NCBI GenBank assembly: GCA_004431415.1
Contig: QPMI01000065.1
Location: 1 to 33,435, forward strand
Length of the DNA: 33,435 nucleotides
Direction: 5' to 3'
Source of the DNA: Cyanophora paradoxa
Taxonomy: Eukaryota > Glaucocystophyceae > Cyanophorales > Cyanophoraceae
The notes beneath the pieces were generated by a model that searched no databases, was not told where the DNA came from, and saw only the letters and a program-made list of their open reading frames with translations. A program made the position numbers and the translations under genes. Of this stretch, positions 9,119 to 18,625 are shown in pieces (the stretch's first letter is position 1; each line of letters starts with the position of its first letter).

Positions 9119-12100
9119 ATGAACTCTGCCAAGTCCGACCTCAAGGGCAAGGCGCTCTCACGGTAAGGGGATTTTGCCTTGGTGAAAAGCGCTGCCTTGG
9201 CTGATTTTGCCCGTTTTGCGCAGCCCTTGCGTACTTCACGATGCTTCAGGATTTGTCGTCGAGCCCGATTTCCCTTCGACGAGCGCCGCTGTTTCCGCCT
9301 AACCAGAGGGCCTTGTGCTCGCCGTGCCGTGCGCGGGGCTTGGCTTGCCGATTGAATCGCCTCTAACTCCCGTCCGTCTTTGGCGCAGGCGGACAAGGCC
9401 ACGTACGTCATGCGCTGTCGACAAGGACAAGCAGTCCCGCGTCCCCGAGGTCATCGACATGACCGATATCGAGGACGAGCCCGCCGGCAGGGCCCCCGCC
9501 CCGCCCGCGCGCCAAGGGTCCGTGACTCTGCCGAAATTTCTCGCATGACGTCACGCTGACCTTTTCGCGCCACGCGGCCGTCCCTTGAACTTCCCCAGCC
9601 TGGCTGCACCGGCGGCCGCGCGGCCGCGGCGCCTGTGCCGGCCCTTCAGCCAGCCGCCGCGGGCCTTCGAGCAAGCCGGCCTCGGCGGCCTCTACGTCGG
9701 ACGACGACGACGACAACGTGCGCTGAACCGCTGTGAGCCCCGCCCTTGCCCGCGTGCCTGCCCACGCTCACCGCCTTGCCGGCAGTGAAGCGCGGCCGGG
9801 ACTCTGAGATGCCGCCGCCAAGCCCGCCGCTGCCAAGCCCGCCGCCGCCAAGCCCGCCGCCGCCAGCCCGCCGCCGCCAAGCCCGCCGGCGTCTCGCTGC
9901 CAAGCTCGCCGCCAAGGCTGCCAAGTTCGCTGCCAAGTTCGCTGCCGAGCCCGCGGCCAAGCCCGCCGCCGCCAAGCCCGCGAGCCCTAGTGCGTAACCC
10001 TGTTTTTCGTCTGTTTGAATAGCCCATTGACTCCCGTTGTGCGCAGAGCCGGACGACCCACGTTCCAGCTCATCCCCTCGGCTCTGATTCCGTCGAGCCG
10101 ATCAGCCGCCGCCCGGCCCCGGCTGCCGCCGCCCCGGCCCGGCCCCGGCCGCGCCCGCCCGGCCCCGGCCGACGCCCCGGCCGACGCCCCGGCTGCCGCT
10201 GCCAGCGACGACGAGGACGTTGTCGGTCGCCAGATTCGGGAGGCCACTCAGAAGCCCGCGGCAAGGACTCCTCGACAAGGTCGCCAGCGACGCGTGGGAG
10301 AACGAGTCTGTGCGTGCGAGTACGGCAAGCCTACCTTGTGTGCGCATCGGAGCTTCGCATGGCCATCATACCCACGAGCCAGCCTGTGTCTCCCAACGCG
10401 CCGAAGAACTACGTGACTCGCGAGTGCAAGGCCGCATTGCATCTGCAAGCGCACCGCAGAGTACGACTACGACTCTGGCGAGGTCACGGAGATCCGCGCC
10501 AGGCGCGGGATGGCGAGTCGAAGATGATTAATGACAGCGAGAGCTCGTACAAGGTGAAGCTGGGCGGCCAGACGTGCTCTCACGTTCACTGAGATCGAAG
10601 CCATCAACCGCGAGCTCGTCCACTGGCCCGTCACTCTCGACAAGGACGGCAACTGCTGCATCAAGGGCAAGGCGCGCGACGCCGCCATGGAGCGCTACCT
10701 GGCCGCGAAGGCGCGCCTCAACATGCGGAAGACTGCCGCCCTTATGGCCGAGGTGAACCTATTTCTATTCAATCCGGCACCTCTAGATCTGCGCTGACTT
10801 GGCCGCCGCAGACCGGCGAGGCCGGCGGCAAGGTCTTGAACAGCAAGTTCGGCACGACCGTCCAGCCCAACGCGAGCTCGGTGGCACTACGAACCCCTCC
10901 TGTTCAGCTGCGGCTCGAAGCTCGGCTGCAGGCTGCCAGCTTGACGGTGCGCCGCGCGACTGAATCGGTTCAATTTCATTCAATTGGCTCACTTTCCCGC
11001 AGATCGCCAAGGCGTACGTCGACCCCAAGATGCTGCGGGCCCGCGCGATCAAGGCGTTCGACGACACGTTCTTGGACGTCATTTTCCGGCTCTACTCGAA
11101 GCAGGAGGTGCACAGATGGACGCGGAAGGAATCGTGAAGAGCGTCATCGCGATATCAAGGAGGACTCAATCAAGTTCCTCGTCGAGGAGGCATCGTGCCC
11201 GAGAAATCGTTCTCGTCAAGACCCGCATCCACCGCGCCTTTGTGAGCCGCCGGCCGCCGCACGCGGCGTACATGGGCGTCTGCCGCCTTCTCGGCGCGCA
11301 CACCGGCGCCGCTGGCAGCAGCAGCAGCCCGCCGGCGCCCGGCCGCCCGCGGGCCTGGCGACCCGCGGCGCCCGGCGCGCCGCGCGCGCCCGCGGCGCCC
11401 GTGTCGAGCCCGAGCGATGGACGTCGACTCGAGCCGGCGGCGGACCCCGAGCCGGCGGCCGAGTCGGACCACGCGACCGAGACCGAGGGCCCAAGCGCAA
11501 GCGCGCGAAGACCTCTGCCGAGGAGCTGACGCCGAGGCCAAGGCCGAGAAGCGCGCGAGGCGAACCGCAAGGCGCTGAGACCAAGGCCAAGAACGAGGAG
11601 GCGTGGGCCCGCGCCGTCCAGAAGGGCTACAAGTTCAACGCCAAGGAACTCGAGGTGCGCGGCTGAACTCAATCGCGCTCAATCGCACGCCTGACTCCGC
11701 GGCGCGCAGAAGGACACCCTGCCGAGCCGCGCGCGGCACGTCGACGACTTCCGCAAGCTCGTCGCCGAGAAGCGCGCCGAGTTCCTGGCCGTCGCGCGCC
11801 CGCTCCGGAACTTCGAGAAGGCCATCTCTAACGCCCGCGCCGTGATTGAGAAGCGCCTCGCGGCTGCCGATTGCAAGCCCAAGGAGAAGTCGGCGCTCCT
11901 GAAGAAGCTCGAGGCCGCGGGGCGTGCGACAAGGCCGAGGAGGCCCTGCGTGACATCACCGAGGAGATGGTCGCGGGGTGGCGCCAGACGATCGACGATC
12001 TCGAGTCGGCCTTCTTCACGCGCTACAACATCCCCAACTTCGCGCCCGTGGCGGCCGACTCTGCTGCGGTCGCTGCGACTTCAAGAAGATCGTGGAGGCC

Positions 12101-12310
12101 TCGCAGCGCTACAAGCGGCACAACCCCGGCTTCGGCCCGCCCCGCCGAGCGACGACGACGGCTTCTTCACCGACGCCGACGCCGTTGACGGCGACGCCGA
12201 CGCCGACACCTTGGCCAACGCCGCCAGCGAGGCCGGCGACGCGGCCGGGACGTGGCAGAGGCGCTGCTCTCGATGGCCGCCGAGGCGGCCGCCGGGACTT
12301 CGACGAGTAG
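9119..12310 (+). CDS. Multi-exon unknown nuclear-type protein with Lys/Ala-rich, acidic and SIM-like segments
   Basis: Exons can be traced from MNSAKSDLKGKALS (9119) to RDFDE-stop (12310). In order they contain a SUMO-interaction-like motif (PEVIDMTDIEDEP, near 9446), a Ser/acidic tract (TSDDDDDN, near 9700), a histone-H1-like AAKPAAAKPA region (9810-9990), SDDEDVVGRQIREATQK (10210), and a compact domain (EIEAINRELVHWPVTLDKDG) near 10600-10750. These are followed by IAKAYVDPKMLRARAIKAF (11003), a KRKRAK-type basic patch (11490), a charged helical region (DDFRKLVAEKRAEFLAV, 11740) and an acidic SDDDGFFTDADAVDGDADAD tail. Two introns are convincing: 10753-10811 and 11655-11709. Several joins show single-base frame changes. 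Composition suggests a nuclear or chromatin protein; I do not recognise the family. Confidence 0.5.
10753..10811 (+). other. Intron, 59 nt, GT-AG
   Basis: The donor GAG|GTGAAC and acceptor CCGCAG|ACC join KTAALMAE to TGEAGGKVLNSKFG in frame. A CTGAC branch-like motif lies about 18 nt before the acceptor. Confidence 0.75.
11655..11709 (+). other. Intron, 55 nt, GT-AG
   Basis: The donor GAG|GTGCGC and acceptor GCGCAG|AAG join KFNAKELE to KDTLPSRARHVDDF in frame. A CTGAC motif lies about 18 nt before the acceptor. Confidence 0.75.
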
Positions 12311-12716
12311 GCGGCCTCTAGCTAGGAGTTGTGCAGTGTAAATAACTCAGTCAGTTTGGCTTATATTCGTGGCTTTGTTTGATCGCAAATACTTATATAT
12401 TCAATTCACACTCGCGACTCTGCTTGGCTGCCTCTAGCACTACGCGCGACTCTGCTGCCTTGGCTGCCTCTAGCGTCGTCCAAATACTGTGAAGAAGGCA
12501 CGAGAGCCTGTTTACTTCTGCGATCTGGCGGTCCTCGGCGCAGTCTTCCAAGTCGAGCGCCAGCACGGCGAGGTCCACGCGGCGCCGCTAAGGACTCGAG
12601 CGCCTCGGCCGCGGCGACTCGGGCGCCCCGCTCGCGCTCATGCCTCGGCCCTCGCTAGACGAGCGCGAAAACCTTGGCGCGCGCGCTCCGCCGCGGCCGC
12701 CGATCGCGACGGGCGC
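12311..12716. other. Convergent 3' spacer with a short direct repeat
   Basis: The spacer between two convergent genes is locally AT-rich (TAAATAACTCAG near 12340, TTATATATTC near 12393). It holds a direct repeat of CGCGACTCTGCT...GGCTGCCTCTAGC at 12413-12438 and 12445-12474; the second copy carries a short insertion (GCC). The AT-rich part may hold polyadenylation signals for the upstream gene, but no exact AATAAA was seen. Confidence 0.45.
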
Positions 12717-13460
12717 TCAGGCGTGCGGGCACGGGCTCGCCGCGAAGAGGAGGCCGTGGCGGCGGCGGAAGGGCGGCGGCGGGCGGACCGGGAGCCCGTG
12801 GGACGAGGCCGCCGCGACGGCGAGCGCGAGCGCCGCCTGGCGGTGCTGGCCGAGCGCGGCGTCGTAGTGCGCCGCGAGCCGCCGCTGGCTGCCGTGGCAC
12901 GCGTCGCAGAGCAGGTGCCGCTCGCACTGGAACATCCAGCAGGGTGCCCCGGCCGCGGCGCCTCGTGGCAGGACGTGCACGCCTCGCCGGGCTCGGCGGC
13001 GCCGCCGGCCGCGCAGCGGCGGAAGCCCGAGGGCGCCGCGGGAGAGGGCGCCTTCGACGGGGCGGCAGCGCCGGAGGCGCGCGTGCAGCTGCGCGATCTC
13101 GCCGTTCAGGTTCGCCACCACGGCCCGCAGCTCCGCGACGCGCCCCTCGAGGTCCGCGCGGGCGGACGCGCCCGCGCGACCTGCGCGGCGAGCTTGTCCG
13201 CACGCCTGCGCTCAATGCGCGCACGCTCCTCGCGGCCTTGGCCGCGAGGGCGCACGCGCGGCCGGCCGCCTCCTCGGACCGGAGCACCACCTCCAGGGCG
13301 GCCGCCCTGGCCTCCGCGTCGGTTGCGCGACGGGTCGCCAGCTCCACCAGGTCGACCCCGAGCGCTCGGGTGCGCGACTCGGCGCCTCCGACATGTCAAA
13401 ATGCAGCCGCGCCAAATCGCGCTCGCATTCCTCAAGGCCGATCGCGACGCAGCTCTTCAT
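12717..13460 (-). CDS. Coiled-coil protein with RING-like zinc cluster (frame breaks)
   Basis: The likely start is ATG at 13460 (MKSCVAIGLEECERDLARLH). A long charged helical region follows (VELATRRATDAEARAAALEV; ERARIERRRADKLAAQVARA; VAELRAVVANLNGEIAQLHA), with the expected hydrophobic spacing of a coiled coil. Near 12980-12890 the frames give CTSCHEAP and CWMFQCERHLLCDACHG, that is C-x2-C-xn-C-x2-H-x2-C-x2-C, as in the first half of a RING finger. A final CPH pair near the stop (12717) could supply the last ligands. Coiled-coil plus RING is common in E3 ubiquitin or SUMO-targeted ligases. At least two single-base frame changes are needed, so this may be a pseudogene or a gene with sequencing indels. 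Confidence 0.45.
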
Positions 13461-13664
13461 GATAATGTGTGTGTGCGGGAGAGGCCGCCCCGTCGAGGGC
13501 CGGCGCGCAGATGGCCGGTCCGCTGGCAGATGGCCGGTTCGCCGGTGACGGTGACGGGCGGCCATGTGATCATGGCCCGGGACCATGCGTTCGATTTTTC
13601 GTGCAAGTTGCAAGAACTTGCAACGATAGGGGTGTTGCGGGGTAAGTGCGGCTAATTGCGACAC

Positions 13665-14130
13665 TCGGGCTCGTAATTGTATTTATTAATTTTACATCAC
13701 ACTGAAGCGACTCGGATATCAGTAATTACGTACCCCAAAAATATACATAATTTGAGTTTTAACTTAATTATGTGCATTAATTGCTTGCAAATATTATTTT
13801 GACGGTCACCTGACGGCATAATATTGCAATTATCACTCTCGAGCTCCGACTCGGAGACTCTCGGGCCGGCGGGCTCCTAGTATCCAACAGGCATTCAGGC
13901 GACTCGAAAGTACATGTTAGTGGACGGGCGCGTGCCGGCGGCGGCGACGAATCGTTGGAGTCTAGCTGCATATGCATAGTCCACGACCATGGATGTGAGC
14001 CGTTGGCGCCGTTGCGGATCCGGCGCAATCTTTGCGGGCCCGTGCCTGCGAATCGGCCGCCGAGTGTAGGTTTTTTTGTCGAACTGGATGAATCACCCCT
14101 GGCTCATGTGCGGGGGTACCTCCGACCTAC
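13665..14130. promoter_or_regulatory. AT-rich intergenic island
   Basis: The stretch 13670-13835 is strongly AT-rich against a GC-rich background (TTTATTAATTTTACATC, AAAATATACATAATTTGAG, TTAACTTAATTATGTGC). It lies upstream of the minus-strand coiled-coil/RING gene (start 13460) and before the genes at 14.1 kb. It may be a promoter, a replication or scaffold-attachment region, or a remnant of inserted DNA. No gene is visible in it. Confidence 0.4.
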
Positions 14131-14139
14131 AATCACGCC

Positions 14140-14975
14140 GGCGGTGCTTCAGGACCTTCGCTCTGGCAATCACTCCAGTTCACGTCTCGCGATTGCGGCG
14201 CGTAGCGTAGGCGCAGCGGCGCGCGGCGAAGGCGGCGGGCGGAGGCAGCGATGATGCGACGAACCAGCTGGTGTGCATGCGCACGCGCGCGCCGATCGTC
14301 GCGCGCGCCGCGCGCGCCGAAACCCACGCCCGCGCGCGCAGGGCTGGCCGCGCGCGCGAGCCCGATGTGGCAGGACTTCAGCCGCGAGCCGCGGCTGTTG
14401 CAGCACGGCCCGTCCGCTTTCCTGCCTCCCATGCGGCCCGCACCGGCGCGCGTGCCTCGGCCGGCGACGCCCATCAGAGCCGTGCTCGCCGGCGGCTTCA
14501 ATGATCGAGGTGCGCTCCGGGTTCGGGCCGCCTCGCTTAGGACTTGGTCGCGGATCATGGCGCCCGCGCGCCCGCGTGCCGCCGCCAGCCCGTTATCGTG
14601 CGCGTACCGGCGGAGCCACTGCCGGAACTCCGGCGCCATAGCCATCTCTAGCACGCGGGGCAGCGCTGTTGTGCGCGTGTCGCCGCACACGGGGCACGAT
14701 GTGAGCGCGCAGCACTCGGGGAAGTAGATAATCTCGCGCATGTGCGCCACCGAGCTGACGCCGCCGTTTTGCATGCAGCCCGGCTTTTTCCAGGAGGTGT
14801 TCCTTGCAGAAACGGACCTCAAGGATTTATACGCCGTCTCCGACGCATGCCAATACGGGCGCCTTTTGGCCGACGGTGCATTCGACGCATACATCGGCGA
14901 TGCCGCCAAGCACTGCGCCGCACACAAGCACGTCTGTGGCGACGTCGGCTGCATGTCCGTTGTGGTCGAGCAGGA
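14140..14975 (-). CDS. Possible zinc-finger (RING-like) protein on the strand opposite the next gene
   Basis: On the minus strand, CVECTVGQKAPVLAC, FCKEHLLEKAG and CCALTSCPVCGDTR occur in order between about 14930 and 14680, a spacing of Cys/His pairs that resembles a RING or related zinc fold ending in CPVC. A helical segment (EFRQWLRRYAHDNGLAAARG) follows and then low-complexity sequence. Two frame changes are needed. The region overlaps the plus-strand 5' exon of the gene starting at 14740 or 14953. That gene has well-supported introns, so this minus-strand reading may be a shadow or a true antisense-overlapping gene. Confidence 0.3.
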
Positions 14976-17056
14976 CAGGATCGTCGCCACGCTGGCGTTC
15001 CCCGGCAGGTGCGCCCCGCCCGCGCGCCCGCCCGCCCCGCCTGACGCCCGTCGCGCATTTCCAGCACCGGGTCCGTCCAAATCGCGGTTCCGGCCATCCG
15101 GCCCGCGGCGGGGGAGGATTTCATCGAGCCGGCGAGATACGCGAAGGTCTTCGCCGAGGCAGTCTGGCCCGTCGTCGCGGAGGCGATCGGGCACGGACTG
15201 GAGCGGAATCCGGCGGTGGCGCGCAGTGCGCATATGCACGTCGTCAACATATGCTGTCACGTTATGGCCGCCGTAATGCGGTGCACGCAAGGTGTCCCGT
15301 GCCGCCCGCCATCGCCGTGTCCGCCGGTGACGCTGTGCTCGCAGGCGGAAAAGGCCTGGACGTCCCGAACGTCGACGTTGCGCTCCTGCAGTTCGCCCGT
15401 GCCGTTGCGGGCGCGAAGCGCGAGACTGGCCTCCTTTACCTCGACGGCACCCCCCCCAGCGCCGACAGCCCCTGGGACATCTGGGCGGCCGAGATTCGGA
15501 CCATCCCTCGCTACACGCCGCTCTCCCCTCCCCCCGTCGTTCACTCCGCCACCATCGACGCCCCAAGGGGCAGTTTGAGTGCGAAGCATTTTCGTCTCGC
15601 CCTGTTCTTCTCGGTGCGCGATTGCGTCCGCCGGCCCGTGCCCGCCCTCAAAGCCGACCCGCGGCCAGGTCCTGAGTTCGGTGCTGAACGACAACGTTAA
15701 CGTCGTCGAGTCGCCGGGGAAGGTCATGGAGGCGGCCAGGGATCGCGTCCCCCGCTACGCCAGTGGCACGTCGGGCCGTCGCAACCTCGGCTCGGAGGCG
15801 ACGAACGGCGTCAACCCCGGCACCCTCAACAGGGTCGCGAAGGCGGCCGGCGCGACGGCGGTCGAGATCTTCCGCGCAGAGACGAACGCCAAGGTCGGCG
15901 ACAACCTCTACGACAGAATCTTCGCAGCCGTGGAAAGGACCGGGCACTGCGCCCGGCGCTGGCCGAGCAGCCCGGGCGGCGACAGGGGGTCGTGCTCGCC
16001 ATCGAGACGGCCCTCAGCCACCACGGCGGTCCTCGCCTCTTCATTCTCCGCTGTGATCCGTCTGTCGCCGCGCACGGCGTGCTGGACTTCTTCTGGACGG
16101 CCGTGTCAATCGAGCGCGACGAGGAGTTGCTGGTGGTGAAGAACTTCAAGGATATCAACGGGGTCGTTTCCTTCGTGATGGAGAAGCACTCGCCGAAGCA
16201 GAAAACACGCCTTGGCGCATGGATTCTCACGTGCGGGGATCACGGCACGGCGACCGAGCCCCGCGAGTTCATGGCCGCGCTCGGCGACGGCATCGGCTAC
16301 GTCCACGGGGAGGCGGCGAGGACGGCAAGGACGACGGCGCCCCCCGGACCCCGGCAGGGCCCTCCCGTCTGTCGATAAGAACAAGTCCTATCGCCTGTGG
16401 CTGGCCTGCGTGGCGAGCATCCAGGCCCGCCACCGCCACATGAGCGACCCCATGCGAATGGCGCTCTTCATCGACAAGGCGGATCGCGCGATCAAGGGCC
16501 AGATCGCCAAGTACGTCGACAAGCGGTTCCTCGGCTCGCGCGACGTGGTCGACTACCGCATGCCGCCGCACCCCGACGATAAGGGGCGGCAGCCCGTCGA
16601 CGTTCTCCTGCCGAAGATGTTCGAGCTCGCGCTGGCACGGTACCGCGGAAAGCCGCTCTCCCACATGGCGTGGTCGATCTACGAGGCCTTCAATGTCTAC
16701 AACGGAGTCTCCCCGTGGTCCTCGACTGCGACGCGGAGTTCCGCGAGATGGCCAAGGGCGAGACATTCAAGAAGACGGCCAAGACCGCGCTCGGAGCCGT
16801 GCTCCGGGAGGCCAAGAGCTCTCCCTGATCGACACGAATATAGACTTTGAGAAGGAGCGGGAGACAAGGACAAGTGCAATCTCCGGGAAAGGAGAAGAAG
16901 CGCAAGCGCGCTGCCGAGGAGGCCCAGCGCACCCTCCGCGCCCGGGCACCGTCGCCCACCGACTCGTCGGTCGCCGGCACCGACGACACGGCAGCGAGTG
17001 GAGCGACGAGTGAGATTTTTGCTGCAGCCTTCTGGCTGCCCATGATGTATGCATAG
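14740..17056 (+). CDS. Multi-exon unknown protein with basic, NLS-like C-terminus
   Basis: Starts are possible at 14740 or at 14953 (MSVVVEQDRIVATLAFPG). Three short introns (15009-15064, 15292-15344, 15614-15668) splice precisely in frame and link GSVQIAVPAIRPAAGEDF, GKGLDVPNVDVALLQFARAV and SVLNDNVNVVESPGKVMEAA. After a frame change near 15930 the protein continues with ALSHHGGPRLFILRCDPSVA and DEELLVVKNFKDINGVVSFV, then (after another break near 16330) DKNKSYRLWLACVASIQARH and PLSHMAWSIYEAFNVYNGV. A lysine/arginine cluster (GKEKKRKRAAEEAQ) precedes the 17056 stop and suggests nuclear localisation. I do not recognise the fold. It lies directly before the tandem repeat that borders the capsid block. 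Confidence 0.6.
15009..15064 (+). other. Intron, 56 nt, GT-AG
   Basis: The donor GGCAG|GTGCGC and acceptor ATTTCCAG|C join AFPGS to TGSVQIAV in frame. CTGAC lies about 22 nt upstream of the acceptor. Confidence 0.8.
15292..15344 (+). other. Intron, 53 nt, GT-AG
   Basis: The donor CAAG|GTGTCC and acceptor CTCGCAG|GC join MRCTQG to GKGLDVPNVDVALL in phase 1. Confidence 0.75.
15614..15668 (+). other. Intron, 55 nt, GT-AG
   Basis: The donor TCG|GTGCGC and acceptor GGCCAG|GTC join RLALFFS to VLSSVLNDNVNVVES in phase 0. Confidence 0.7.
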
Positions 17057-17109
17057 GGCGGCAGCAGCGGATGACGTTTGTTACAGTTTTCTACGCAGGC
17101 TAGGTTTTG

Positions 17110-17320
17110 AAAGTTTCACCCTCGTAGCCCATGATGATTTCATATATGGGCTTCATGTTCGAGATTTTTTTAGAGTCTGTAGGTTTTGAAGTTGCATTGG
17201 AAGCCTGAAATGATTGATCGGGCTTCATGTTAGAGTACGTAGGCTTGAAAGTTGCATCCTCGGTAGCCTGTGATGATTCATTGGGCTTCATGTTCGAGTC
17301 TAGAGTCTTATAGGTTCGCA
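17110..17320. repeat. Imperfect tandem repeat, period about 63-72 bp, bordering the capsid block
   Basis: The core GGGCTTCATGTT recurs at 17148, 17220 and 17283. Around it GTAGCCYRTGATGATT and GTAGGYTTGAAAGTTGCAT also recur. Periods of 72 and 63 bp are multiples of three, and on the minus strand the array stays open and encodes repeats of the form SNMKPNESSQATEDATFKPT. It is AT-rich compared with its surroundings. It could be the coding repeat of a minus-strand exon or an insertion-boundary repeat. Confidence 0.65.
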
Positions 17321-17446
17321 TAGAGTTGTGAATTGACCACCTGACTTTGCTCGCACGTGCGCCGGCCCTTGCTCCCGGCCCCACCTGCCGCCCGGCTTCT
17401 GGGAATTCAGGGGGTGATTTTTCTCTGTTTCCCAGTAGGCCACCCC

Positions 17447-18625
17447 ATGGACGGCCGGAAGGCGGCGATCGCGCTTGCCGTCGCGGCGGGCGCGGCCGCG
17501 GCCATCTACGTGGCGGTGAAGTCGGCGACCCGAGCAGCACCGGAGGGATCCGAGCTTGCGCCAGGCCCCCGCCCGACGGCCGCCACGAGGGCGGCGTCGG
17601 CGGGGGGCGAGCCGATCGACGTGGAGAAGGAGCTCGAAGCGTTCGAACGCGGCCTCGTCGCGGCGCGGGTGGCGCCCTCGCCCAGGCAGGCGCTGGTGGC
17701 GCGGCAGGCGGAGGTGGCAGCGCTGCCGCCCGTGAACTGGGACGCCCTGACGACGGAACTGAACCGGATGCGGGCGTGGCGCTGGCAGGTGCTGAAGGAC
17801 ACCGCGATGATCGCACGCGAAGAAGCGAGACAGAAGAACGTCCAGCGCGCCCGCGAGGGGGTGCTGTACAGCGAGGCGTACGCCGAGTCGGCGCAGTTCG
17901 CCCTGGACTGGGCGCAGGAGAGGTGGCGGGAGACGCTGCAGATGCAGGCGGACACGGAGAGGCGCCTCGCGCTCACGAAGGCCATGGTGGAGCAGGTCAC
18001 GAAGGACACGTCGACGCTCCAGGTCGCGTCGCGGGCGAGCCGGGGCGCGGGGTCGCGCGTCGCGGTCGCCGGCGAGGTGTGGGGGCTGCCGCCGAACCCC
18101 CCCACGGGGCTGCGCGGCGAGGTCGTCTCGCGGGGCTCCCGGTCGAAGAAGGCGGAGGACTTCGTCGCCCCGACCGTGCGGCTCACCTGGAGCGAACCGG
18201 CGTCGGACGGCACGCCGTCGCTGACCCAGGCGTTCAGGGTCTACATCAACGGGCTCCCCGACGTCGCCAAGGACGGGACGCCCCGCCTCGTGGAGCCTGG
18301 GGAGGGCGGGTCCATCGAGGGGATGTACCAGTGGACGGGACCCGCGCCCGTCAGCGGGTTCCAGGACGTGCCGGGGCGGAACTCTTTCTCGGTCTCCGCG
18401 CTCCGCGTGTACTTCAGGGAGCCGACGGCGGAGGAGAAAAAGGGGGACCCCAAGCTGGAGGAGGTGCCGGTCTTCATCGAGGGTCCCGTGAGCGCCTCGA
18501 TCATCGTCGAAGTGCCCGAGCCGCCCTATGTCGAGAAGAAACCCGCCGCGAAGAAAACCGGCGATTTGAAGAAGGTGGACGGCGCCGCAGCCTCAGCGGC
18601 GACGAAGGCGGCGAAGGCGCTGTGA
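17447..18625 (+). CDS. Membrane-anchored protein with FN3-like domain (viral block)
   Basis: The intact 392-residue frame starts at MDGRKAAIALAVAAGAAA. An N-terminal hydrophobic helix (residues about 5-25) would act as a signal anchor. A charged helical region follows (residues about 60-200; WQVLKDTAMIAREEARQKN, FALDWAQERWRETLQMQ). A beta-sandwich segment at about 225-335 begins PPNPPTGLRGEV and has VRLTWSEPASDGT, FRVYINGLPD and NSFSVSALRVYF, the typical fibronectin type III pattern. A Lys/Ala-rich tail ends the protein. No introns are visible. Its place in the capsid block suggests a virion membrane or minor structural protein, possibly for attachment or assembly; that role is inference. Its 3' end overlaps that of the convergent ORF ending at 18526 by about 100 bp. 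Confidence 0.65.
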   Translation: MDGRKAAIALAVAAGAAAAIYVAVKSATRAAPEGSELAPGPRPTAATRAASAGGEPIDVEKELEAFERGLVAARVAPSPRQALVARQAEVAALPPVNWDALTTELNRMRAWRWQVLKDTAMIAREEARQKNVQRAREGVLYSEAYAESAQFALDWAQERWRETLQMQADTERRLALTKAMVEQVTKDTSTLQVASRASRGAGSRVAVAGEVWGLPPNPPTGLRGEVVSRGSRSKKAEDFVAPTVRLTWSEPASDGTPSLTQAFRVYINGLPDVAKDGTPRLVEPGEGGSIEGMYQWTGPAPVSGFQDVPGRNSFSVSALRVYFREPTAEEKKGDPKLEEVPVFIEGPVSASIIVEVPEPPYVEKKPAAKKTGDLKKVDGAAASAATKAAKAL

